From NCBI RefSeq assembly GCF_003388735.1, contig NZ_QUBQ01000003.1, positions 62,001-126,000 of the forward strand: a stretch of DNA of 64,000 bases, in the 5' to 3' direction. The position numbers were made by a program, and so were the translations under genes. The DNA is from Paenibacillus paeoniae (GTDB taxonomy: Bacteria; Bacillota; Bacilli; Paenibacillales; Paenibacillaceae). Numbering within the stretch: position 1 is the stretch's first letter; each line of letters opens with the position of its first letter. Positions 54,801 through 61,661 of the stretch are shown here, piece by piece. The notes beneath the pieces are model-generated. The model searched no databases. It had not been told where the DNA came from and saw only the letters and a list, made by a program, of their open reading frames with translations.

Positions 54801-55189
54801 GCGACAATAAGTTCCAACCGAAGAAACAGATTACTCGTGCGGAATTTGCTCAATTGCTCACGAATCTGTACAAATGGGATGTTGTTCAGAAAAGCAGCTA
54901 TAATGATGTAACTGGACACTGGGCTGAAAAAGCGATTGCAACAGTGGAAAAACAAGGTATGCTATTTGATTTCAAGGAAAAGACTTTCAACCCGAACCAA
55001 CCTATCACAAGAGTAGAAGTGGTTCGTATCTTCAACCAACTGATGGACCGCAAGCCATGGGATGTCCAGGTTGGGCAGAAGTGGACAGATGTATCGGAGA
55101 ACCATGAGTTCTATAGGGACATTATGGAAGCTTCGATTCCACATCCATTCGAGCAATTCGAGACGGGAATTGAAAGCTGGAAGAAATAA
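51839..55189 (+). CDS. S-layer-homology surface protein with Ig/Fn3-like domains
   Basis: The protein of about 1116 residues has a signal peptide (MKKKTIAMVMAFILVVMNAS, cut after AHA) and a large uncharacterised N-terminal domain (about 30-400). Then come an Ig-like domain (about 405-490), two Fn3-like repeats (LSATAGNGQVTLNFPPL and LKAVAGNKQVTLKFPVL), and a carboxypeptidase-regulatory-like beta domain. Three SLH repeats close it (GYPDGTFQPDRGIVRSEVAA, GDNKFQPKKQITRAEFAQLL, KTFNPNQPITRVEVVRIF). SLH repeats bind pyruvylated cell-wall polymer, so it sits on the cell surface. ATG 51839 is preferred, being the start of a proper signal peptide. Confidence 0.88.
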   Translation: MKKKTIAMVMAFILVVMNASMAHALAPVAEIYYNAGTSVYNSNDFESKLNDAIKVKLQEGGVNPKYVSIMDASANPAEVTDTTHVHSGYDSWYINNGVFVTTPEIETGDYNHVQILNNGKTLAFYGYTAPAYKDFMLTNGSPTGKKIITFDMDESKVNYHSMEGGGFLFNTKIDSEEKLSGYAILYVSGSIKVYQINEVNAIALHNEKLKALSMVTGVTEIGSYPKGASTHHTIKINVTDTKLNMWDNGAQIIKDLSLPKVYGDEFGPIVSHNSHGCGVISIFVYDNMKLFSTSSKTLDEAAEQINWETNTPLRYVVDINDDPSVILDGGPKQSDLKDSLNNKGAQYIGVSDPGHKEKGESFIEDLAKGGFLVDSTKNSEEIIEKIAERIAEKIISDYKEAILFIEKAENKTDIKFKTGDNKNTVTSHITLQEDEDVTTVWSSDQPSIISPDGTVTRPVMDQSGTYVTLTATITKDGLTSEKSFTVFVKAAAPGPLTTLSATAGNGQVTLNFPPLNDAEEDDIVVEQSLDGVDFTPVDLAETLDADSTSATITDLTNGETYYFRVVVKSGFYTGTSNVVKVSPSESLTTLKAVAGNKQVTLKFPVLTGATNIVVEQSEDGETFTPATTTGTLDDTSTSATVTGLTNGVTYHIRLSVESGQFAGVSNVVTVKPSSPPAPTVEEPPAMNTKVTVSDQSNGGQIVQDKITKLVGDNLKVTGKVKSANGQELNLPNVTMNPDGSFTIPHLPAGEYKLSLNVIAPNGEKLAGPVGKLTVGANGSANLSVDLVDPYGTILDVITNQPVAGVNMQLYWADTELNRSKGRVPGTLVNLPELSDFAPNQNHNPQISSADGEYGWMVYADGDYYFLGERDGYIVFDSRNDKRDERFGDDSYIKDGIIHVGETIVKFSFSSQPKLKEAGDHSPFMVGYPDGTFQPDRGIVRSEVAAILSRLYTDAAKANKVSYSDVSEKHWAADAITIATNNKWMVGTGDNKFQPKKQITRAEFAQLLTNLYKWDVVQKSSYNDVTGHWAEKAIATVEKQGMLFDFKEKTFNPNQPITRVEVVRIFNQLMDRKPWDVQVGQKWTDVSENHEFYRDIMEASIPHPFEQFETGIESWKK

Positions 55190-55226
55190 GTACAGCGAGT
55201 GAAACAGGACTTTGAGGGATAGATGA

Positions 55227-55262
55227 GAGAATGGCTGCGTATGTAACTGAGCAGCCATTCTC
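55227..55262 (+). terminator. hairpin after the SLH gene
   Basis: GAGAATGGCTGC pairs perfectly with GCAGCCATTCTC. The T-run is ten or more bases away, so it is a likely but not classical terminator. Confidence 0.6.
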
Positions 55263-55367
55263 CAATATCCTATTCATTTTTTTACAGCTACGGTTCAGCT
55301 CGTATCATGAACGCATCCGAAGTTTTTGGGAATTCGATTATAAAAGAACGAAAAAGGCGAAAGTAAG

Positions 55368-55396
55368 TTGTAAGGCAGAGGTGAATGTGTTATAAT
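55368..55396 (+). promoter_or_regulatory. promoter of the cold-shock gene
   Basis: TTGTAA, a 17-base spacer and a perfect TATAAT lie about 135 bases before the cspA-type start. The long leader is typical of cold-shock mRNAs, which fold differently at low temperature. Confidence 0.75.
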
Positions 55397-55531
55397 TAGT
55401 ATATTGGAATTTCGACCTGAGATCATATATTGTAGAGGGTTATGATTTTAATGTGTAACCTTATATAATGTGTGATTTTTTTTTCAAAATTTTAATAAGA
55501 GATCAATACGAAAATATGGAGGTAATGAATC

Positions 55532-55732
55532 ATGGAACAAGGTACAGTAAAATGGTTTAACGCAGAAAAAGGTTTTGGTTTTATCGAGGTTGAAGGCGGC
55601 AACGACGTATTTGTTCATTTCAGCGCAATTACTGGTGACGGCTTCAAATCGTTGGACGAAGGTCAACGCGTTGAATTTAACGTAGTTCAAGGCAACCGTG
55701 GTCCACAAGCAGAAAACGTTGTAAAACTGTAA
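55532..55732 (+). CDS. cold-shock protein, CspA family
   Basis: The 66-residue protein is a complete cold-shock domain with both RNA-binding motifs, KGFGFIEV (RNP1) and VFVHFSAI (RNP2). It binds single-stranded RNA or DNA and acts as an RNA chaperone after cold shock. GGAGGT precedes the ATG. It has its own promoter and terminator and is monocistronic. A cold-inducible YdjO-type gene follows. Confidence 0.96.
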   Translation: MEQGTVKWFNAEKGFGFIEVEGGNDVFVHFSAITGDGFKSLDEGQRVEFNVVQGNRGPQAENVVKL

Positions 55733-55751
55733 ATTTAAAAGTAGGTTACAG

Positions 55752-55782
55752 TGCCCCAGACATCGTGATGGGGCTCTTTTTT
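55752..55782 (+). terminator. terminator of the cold-shock gene
   Basis: GCCCCA and TGGGGC pair around GACATCGTGA and are followed by a T-run. Confidence 0.88.
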
Positions 55783-55819
55783 CGCCAATTATTCAAGGAG
55801 ACAAAGAGGGGGATGCGGC

Positions 55820-56032
55820 TTGTATTATTCACGGAAGAGACTAATGGATGATGTTCCACAGGAATTAACACCTATTTGGTCATGCACCAATGAAAAGTGC
55901 AACGGATGGACGCGTGATAACTTTGTTTTTCTAGCACAACCAGTGTGTGTTCAATGCAGTTCTCTCATGGAGAAAGGCGAGAAAATGCTTGCCATCCTGG
56001 AAAACACAAGTTTTAATCAGTCCAAGCAATAA
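55820..56032 (+). CDS. YdjO-family cold-inducible zinc-finger-like protein
   Basis: The 70-residue protein has WSCTNEKCNGWTRDNFVFLA and CVQCSSLMEKGEK, the two Cys pairs of the YdjO family. These probably hold one zinc. It begins at TTG with GAGGGGGA six bases upstream; an ATG at codon 9 is possible but lacks a site. Its place right after a cspA-type gene agrees with cold induction. Molecular role unknown. Confidence 0.85.
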   Translation: MYYSRKRLMDDVPQELTPIWSCTNEKCNGWTRDNFVFLAQPVCVQCSSLMEKGEKMLAILENTSFNQSKQ

Positions 56033-56040
56033 CACTGTGA

Positions 56041-56106
56041 TTACACCCGTAGAAGCCTATATGGCATTGTCTTGAGACAGGAATTGGTTCTCCTCGTCTC
56101 CACTAT
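56041..56106 (+). repeat. degenerate ssrA 3'-end copy
   Basis: TTACACCCGTAGAAGCC, then ATGGCATTGTCTTGAGACAG, then CTCGTCTCCACTATG, follows the tmRNA 3' domain in order with substitutions. It is the most complete worn copy outside the 16.4 kb cluster. Confidence 0.65.
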
Positions 56107-56107
56107 G

Positions 56108-56140
56108 AAAAGCCCGACCTCATGAGGTCGGGCTTTTTTT
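56108..56140 (+). terminator. ssrA-type terminator
   Basis: AAAAGCCCGACC, loop TCATGA, GGTCGGGCTTTTTTT. It belongs to the ssrA-like copy upstream and may also end the ydjO transcript. Confidence 0.88.
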
Positions 56141-56314
56141 GTAGTATGCCCGGTATGAGCGGCATCTCCTGGATGAAATGTCCCGAGCGAAGGCTGAAAT
56201 GAAATCGTTTTCTGGGATGCTACTACTTTAGTATGACTCTTTCTCCGCTCAAAACAACTATACTGTGACTTGTGATTGCATATGGATTAAAAGTCTGTGT
56301 TGAGAGGAGAAGGT

Positions 56315-57274
56315 GTGAAAGTGAGTAAAGTTTTCATTACAGGCGGTACCGGATATGTAGGCAGTCGATTAATGAATGAAGTGATAAAAGAGGGAAAAGA
56401 AGCAGTCGTGCTTACTCGTTCCGCAGAAAAAGCCAGAGAGTTGGAAGCGAAAGGCGTAGAAGCGATTGTTGGCGACCTTCTATCAGACGGAGTCTGGCAG
56501 GATGCTGCCCGGCAGGCCGAATATATCATTCATCTTGCAGCGCCTCCTACTTGGGGGAAGAAGGTTACGAAGAAGGTCGCAACGACTTTTAGCAAGGGTC
56601 ATTATGAAATGACGGTAAGGCTGTTGGACCATGTCAATCCGGCAATCATCAAAAAGATTGTCTACGTCGCAGGAACGAGCTTCTATGGGGATACAGGTTC
56701 GAAAGTGCCCAGAGACAGCCATTATATTAGTGAGCCGAAAGGCTGGGGTCCCTATATCGCCGAATCGGTTCATGTTCTGGACCGGTATTTAAAGAGCGGG
56801 CTGCCGATTGTTACAGCCTTCCCAGCCCAAATATACGGACCCGATTCCTGGATGCCGCAATTGTACATCCAGCCGCTATATGAGAGGAAACCTGTGTATT
56901 CGTTGAAAGGGTATGAGCCTTATTTTTCACCCATTCATGTGGAGGACACTGCACGCGCTTGTCTATATCTAACCGAACACGGCGTAGCGGGAGAGCGGTA
57001 TATCTTATGTGATAACATGCCAATGACCTCCAAAGCGTTCAAACGCCTAATTGAGCAGGAACTGCAAGTGACGGGGAGGGTCAGGGTAATTCCAAGATGG
57101 CTATGCCAATTGATTCTGGGGCCGGTGCTGACGGAATATGCTACCGCGCATACTTATTTCACGAACAAAGAGCTGAAGGAAATCGGGTTTCAATTTCGAT
57201 ACCCAACGGCTGTAGAGGGTGTGCCGGGTGTTGTACGGGAATGGACTGCCAATCAAACACAAGCAGAGGGGTAA
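56315..57274 (+). CDS. NAD-dependent epimerase/dehydratase-like protein
   Basis: The protein of about 319 residues has the Rossmann motif FITGGTGYVGSRLMNEV, acid VGDLLSD, HLAAPP and PAQIYGPDSW of extended short-chain dehydrogenases. The usual catalytic YxxxK reads YIAES here, so Lys is missing and the classical reaction may not occur. I chose the GTG at 56315 because GAGGAGA lies five bases before it. It is followed five bases later by a secreted protein gene. Substrate unknown. Confidence 0.82.
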   Translation: MKVSKVFITGGTGYVGSRLMNEVIKEGKEAVVLTRSAEKARELEAKGVEAIVGDLLSDGVWQDAARQAEYIIHLAAPPTWGKKVTKKVATTFSKGHYEMTVRLLDHVNPAIIKKIVYVAGTSFYGDTGSKVPRDSHYISEPKGWGPYIAESVHVLDRYLKSGLPIVTAFPAQIYGPDSWMPQLYIQPLYERKPVYSLKGYEPYFSPIHVEDTARACLYLTEHGVAGERYILCDNMPMTSKAFKRLIEQELQVTGRVRVIPRWLCQLILGPVLTEYATAHTYFTNKELKEIGFQFRYPTAVEGVPGVVREWTANQTQAEG

Positions 57275-57279
57275 GGACA

Positions 57280-60200
57280 ATGAAGAAAGCAATGCTGTAT
57301 GTGCTCATGACCATGCTAATCTTAACCGCGATTCCACATGCTGCAGCGGAGGGGAATACCAATAGGAAGAGCGATGGGACGATTGATCTAAGGTCTAACA
57401 AAGATAGACCAAACATTTTGACAAGTGTATCAGTCATTGCTGGAAATGGAGAATTTGATGATCGGGATGGAGCGGTGCTGGAGGCCTCTTTCCGTATTCC
57501 GCAAGGTATTGCGGTATTGAAGGATGGTTCTATGCTTGTGACAGATGGCCAAAACCATCTTGTCCGAAAGATTGCGAATGGGCAGGTTTCTACATATGCG
57601 GGCTTTATGCTGGACAAAGATGATAACGGAATTCCGGGCGGAGGCTGGAATGACGGGAATCAACAAACGGCCCTATTCAACAATCCATCAGGTATGACTG
57701 CGGATTCAGAAGGCAACGTCTATATCGCGGATACAGAAAATCATGTGATTCGAAAAATTTCAAAAGACGGAATGGTTTCAACTGTTGCCGGAGACGGCAT
57801 TCTGGGAACTAAAGACGGAGCAGGCTCGGGAGCGAGATTCCATTCCCCTAAGGATGTCGCTGTTGCTGAGAACGGAACGTTGTATGTCGCGGATACCTTG
57901 AATCATGCCATTCGCCGGATAACGCCGGATGGACAGGTAACTACCCTTAATGCTCCATCTGATCGTATCATTGAGGTTACTGCCGGCTATGCGGTTCTTG
58001 CAGGCGATTTTGCAGACGGCAAGTTGTCGGAAGCTAAGTTTAATGAACCCGCCAGCATTGCACTAGACGACAAGGGCAACTTGTATGTAAGCGATACTGG
58101 AAATCAGGTTATACGATATATCGATTTCACTGAAGGCACGGTAACGACGGCAGCAGGATTGTCACAAGGGGAGCAGCCTGTATACAAGCCGGGGGCATTG
58201 TATGCTGAAGGTGGTTATGCGGATGGTTCCAGCTCAGAGGCACGCTTTTATTCTCCAAGAGGCATCGCTGTATCGGAGGAACAAGGTCTTATCATTGCGG
58301 ACAGCTTGAACCACACTATTCGTTATCTGGTTAACGGTCAAGTGAGCACAATAGCTGGTGTACCTGCACAATTCGGGCAGGTGGACGGCATTAACGGCCA
58401 TAACCTGCTTCATCATCCCACGGATGTAGCCGTTCTTCCAGGTGGAAATGTACTTATTGCGGACAGCTACAACAACCAAATTCGTAAGCTTGAATGGTAC
58501 AAGCTTCCGATCGATTTGCCTGAAAATGATCAAGTGAAGGTTGTATTTGAGAATCAGCTTATTCCGTTTGACGCGCAGCCTGAGATTGTGCAGGGACGCA
58601 CGATGGTTCCCGTTAGTGCGCTAAGCGAAAGGCTGGGCTACGAGGTTGAATTCGCTGACAACGAGCGTGCTATTGAATTAACTAAGGGAGATCTAAGAGT
58701 TACATTGCAGGTTGGGAGTCGTGTATTTGCGACTGGAGAAGCTGCGACGGATGCGCTAGAACAGCGTGAGATGGAGACTGCCCCTTATATTAAAGCCGGC
58801 AGAGCCTATGTCCCGCTCAGGTTTTTTAGTGAGGCGTTTGGGGCAGATGTAGCATGGGACCGGAATACGAAAACGGTTATTTTGAGAGAAATTGCAGAAG
58901 CCGTCGATAAACTTCCTCCAGCGGATCGCAATTCGAGAGAAGCAACACTTGACCAGATTAAAGGAACGGTATGGATAAGCCAGGCAGGCGGTTCATTCAC
59001 CTATAGAGCCTATAATGGAATGAATCTTCATCATGGTGATCGTATCATCGCTGAATTGAATTCAAGCGCAATATTGATCACGGCTGATCGTAAGGACGAA
59101 ATAACGATCAGCGAAAACTCAGAGCTGTATATTTCCAATTTGAGCAACGCTTCGCATATCAAGCATACGAGCTTTGTTCTTTGGAGCGGATTGGTTGTGG
59201 CTAGTGTGTCCCCGCTGACAGATGCTAAGGATACGTTCAAAGTAATAACTCCGACAGCTATGACTGATGTTCGCGGAACACATTTTATGGTGGGAATCGA
59301 TCCGGTTACAGGGGCTTCGAGACTTTTTGTAAGCAGCGGCCTTGTCCAGGGCAGCGGCAGCGGAACCGCTCAGAATCCCGTTCCTGTATATCCTGCCCAG
59401 CAGTTAAGCTTAATTCCTGGATCGGCCGCTGCAGAGCCTAATGGCCCTTCAATCATTAATCCGGCAGATCTGATCAATCAAGCGTCGCCTGCTGTCATTG
59501 AAGCGTTATTGAAGCAAAAGCAACAAATCGATCAAGAGAATGCGGCGATGCTGGAACGAATGAAAAATGGGGCTGCAGGTTCTAACCCTGGAAGCAACCC
59601 GTATAATTTGCCTCCTTACGAGCTTGAACAATTCCAGAAAAATCTGGAGAACTTGCTCGCAAATATCGCCAAGCAAGCCCTTGACCAATGGGTACTGGAC
59701 AAGGATCGCTTTCAGGCCTTGATCGATGAAGCCAACAAGCAATCAGATACGAAAATCGATTTAGATCAAGTCGCTCCGCTTCAATTAACAGAGGAGCAAA
59801 AACAGCAGCAGGAAAAGCTGAAACAACTGGAAGAGAAAATGAAAAGACAGCAAGCAGAGCAAAACAAGCAACGTGAGCAACAACGCGATCAAGCGGCTTC
59901 CTTGTTGGAAAAGCTAAAGCAAGAAAAAGAGAGGCTTGAGCAGGAGAACAAGAAGCAGCAGGAGGAAGCGGCGAAAAGAGCGGCGGAGTTGCTTGCGCAG
60001 AAGCTTCCGGAAGCCGAAAGACTGAAATTCGAAGAACAGCGGCAAGCTTTGGAAAGACAAAAGCAACAGCAAGAGGCAGCGCAGCAGCCTCAGGTGCTTA
60101 CGCCGCCATCGGATTCTGCGCCGTCCATTCCGGCTGCGCCAAGAGCAGCAAGGCCGGCGGCAAGTATCGAAGGCGGAAGTGTGGAGTTGAACACTGCGAT

Positions 60201-60780
60201 TGAGATTACGACTTCGACACCAGGTGCAGTCATTTATTATACAACGGATGGAAGCACGCCAGCGGCAAGCAATGGCACGCTTTATGCAGAGCCAATAGTT
60301 ATTGAGCAAGATACAACCGTTAAGGCAATTGCCGTAAAATCGGGGTATACAAGCAGCCTAATTCTTACCGTTAGCTATACGGTTAACATTCCGGGGGAAG
60401 AACGGTCTGAATTTGCTGAAGGCTATCCCAAGACGTACGCCGATATAATGGATGAACATACACAGATAAACGTCCTCGTGCAAACGAATCAATCGGGTAT
60501 GGTATATTTCGCTGTGGTACCGCGTAACGGGGCTGCACCTACAGCAGAGCAAATATTTGCAGGCTTCGATAGCCCGGACCCAAGCTGGCTAGCCTATTAT
60601 TATGCAGATATTGCAGCGGACCGGGAGTTTCATTATGATGTTGTGATTGAGGAGCAGGTTGAGGAGTACGACGTTTATGTTGTAACGGTAATAGGTTTTG
60701 ATGGGGCGGCTAGCAAGGTGCGCAAAGCGACTGCCATAACTCCGCCAATCATTAATCAGCCTGAAGAGGAATTGCACTGA
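57280..60780 (+). CDS. secreted NHL-repeat/FecR/beta-hexosaminidase-C-domain protein
   Basis: The protein of about 1166 residues begins with a signal peptide (MKKAMLYVLMTMLILTAIPH, cut near AAA) and about six NHL propeller repeats (such as NVYIADTENHVIRKISKDG, about 40-400). It continues with a copper-amine-oxidase N-terminal-like domain (GRTMVPVSALSERLGYEVEF, VPLRFFSEAFGADVAWD, about 420-540). Next are a FecR-like domain (WISQAGGSFTYRAYNG, MTDVRGTHFMVGID), a long Gln/Glu/Lys coiled coil (about 840-960) and a chitobiase/hexosaminidase C-terminal-like domain (IYYTTDGSTPAASNG). It is likely a large cell-envelope scaffold or sensor. ATG 57280 is chosen for the signal peptide and an AAGGA site. 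Confidence 0.85.
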   Translation: MKKAMLYVLMTMLILTAIPHAAAEGNTNRKSDGTIDLRSNKDRPNILTSVSVIAGNGEFDDRDGAVLEASFRIPQGIAVLKDGSMLVTDGQNHLVRKIANGQVSTYAGFMLDKDDNGIPGGGWNDGNQQTALFNNPSGMTADSEGNVYIADTENHVIRKISKDGMVSTVAGDGILGTKDGAGSGARFHSPKDVAVAENGTLYVADTLNHAIRRITPDGQVTTLNAPSDRIIEVTAGYAVLAGDFADGKLSEAKFNEPASIALDDKGNLYVSDTGNQVIRYIDFTEGTVTTAAGLSQGEQPVYKPGALYAEGGYADGSSSEARFYSPRGIAVSEEQGLIIADSLNHTIRYLVNGQVSTIAGVPAQFGQVDGINGHNLLHHPTDVAVLPGGNVLIADSYNNQIRKLEWYKLPIDLPENDQVKVVFENQLIPFDAQPEIVQGRTMVPVSALSERLGYEVEFADNERAIELTKGDLRVTLQVGSRVFATGEAATDALEQREMETAPYIKAGRAYVPLRFFSEAFGADVAWDRNTKTVILREIAEAVDKLPPADRNSREATLDQIKGTVWISQAGGSFTYRAYNGMNLHHGDRIIAELNSSAILITADRKDEITISENSELYISNLSNASHIKHTSFVLWSGLVVASVSPLTDAKDTFKVITPTAMTDVRGTHFMVGIDPVTGASRLFVSSGLVQGSGSGTAQNPVPVYPAQQLSLIPGSAAAEPNGPSIINPADLINQASPAVIEALLKQKQQIDQENAAMLERMKNGAAGSNPGSNPYNLPPYELEQFQKNLENLLANIAKQALDQWVLDKDRFQALIDEANKQSDTKIDLDQVAPLQLTEEQKQQQEKLKQLEEKMKRQQAEQNKQREQQRDQAASLLEKLKQEKERLEQENKKQQEEAAKRAAELLAQKLPEAERLKFEEQRQALERQKQQQEAAQQPQVLTPPSDSAPSIPAAPRAARPAASIEGGSVELNTAIEITTSTPGAVIYYTTDGSTPAASNGTLYAEPIVIEQDTTVKAIAVKSGYTSSLILTVSYTVNIPGEERSEFAEGYPKTYADIMDEHTQINVLVQTNQSGMVYFAVVPRNGAAPTAEQIFAGFDSPDPSWLAYYYADIAADREFHYDVVIEEQVEEYDVYVVTVIGFDGAASKVRKATAITPPIINQPEEELH

Positions 60781-61064
60781 TCAACAACCCTCTGGTTTAA
60801 TCGAACTCATCGTCCAACTATATTTAACATTCGGGAAAGCAAAAATACCATCCTCACGAGGATGCTCAGAGTGTCGATAAAGTCATTTGGACTTTTCGAC
60901 ACTTATTTTTATGTAATAGGACTTCGCTTGCAAAGGAAGATCGATTTAAACCGCTCTGGGAACGAAGCGCTGAGCATTAATCTTTAATAACGAAGCTCTG
61001 ATCACGAAACGTGTAACAAACTTTTATTTCTCTCATTTGATAAAAAATAGGCTTCTTACCAGAC
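60781..61064. other. gap with a hairpin and possible mobile-element end
   Basis: No gene is seen. The stretch 60867-60903 (AGTGTCGA ... TCGACACT) forms a hairpin. Its outer end resembles, in inverted orientation, the sequence at 61365-61382. Confidence 0.45.
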
Positions 61065-61240
61065 TTAAGGCGTTGAAACCGACTTAGAGTGTCCTTAGAG
61101 AGCGTATCAAGGAGATTAAGGCGTTGAAACCGACTTAGAGTGTCCTCAGAGAGCACATCAAGGAGATTAAGGCGTTGAAACCGACTTAGAGTTTCCCCGA
61201 GAGTCCATCAAGCAAATTAAGACGATAAAACCGATTTAAA
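61065..61240. repeat. tandem 51-base repeats
   Basis: Units start at 61065, 61116, 61167 and 61217 with TTAAGGCGTTGAAACCGACT. The first three are 50-51 bases and nearly identical; the fourth is worn and short. There are no unique spacers, so this is a minisatellite-like array and not a CRISPR. Confidence 0.9.
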
Positions 61241-61382
61241 AAGATACAACCAACCTCATAAAGATAGCACCATCTCAATCACGCCAGTGACAGTTGCCTT
61301 CGCCTAGATCCACCTCCAGGTTATGTCAGGACATTGCAGGTATTCTCATGCTATTGAGTGTTGGGACTTTCTCAACAGGCTG

Positions 61383-61412
61383 ACCATCCTCATGAGGATG
61401 GTATTTTTATTT
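61383..61412 (+). terminator. terminator-like hairpin before the AraC-type gene
   Basis: ACCATCCTCATGAGGATGGT followed by a T-rich tail. A partial version (ACCATCCTCACGAGGAT) occurs at 60848, before the repeats. Confidence 0.7.
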
Positions 61413-61571
61413 TCGAAAGCCTATGAATAGCTTATGAATTTGCTTTATGCAGAAGGTTCTTTGTTTCACGAAGCTAGAGAGATGCAGAGTCTTTTAAATT
61501 GCCTCTATAGTGTGTTCCTGCAAAGAGGCTCCTTGACAGTATCATGGCGTATTCGTTATCGTTAATTAAAT

Positions 61572-61590
61572 GATATTGATAATCATATTC
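61572..61590 (+). promoter_or_regulatory. Fur box upstream of the AraC-type ORF
   Basis: GATATTGATAATCATATTC matches the 19-base Fur consensus GATAATGATAATCATTATC at 16 positions. It lies about 70 bases before the ATG, so iron should repress this ORF. Confidence 0.75.
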
Positions 61591-61661
61591 ACTCAGGTGA
61601 ATTTGTACAAGGCAATGAAAGGAGCAGCTACGGGTAGGGGAATAGCCGCGGCGCAAAGAAT

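Noticed and set aside
61065..61240. possible CRISPR array
   Set aside because: The units are contiguous 51-base tandem repeats without unique spacers, and no cas genes are present.
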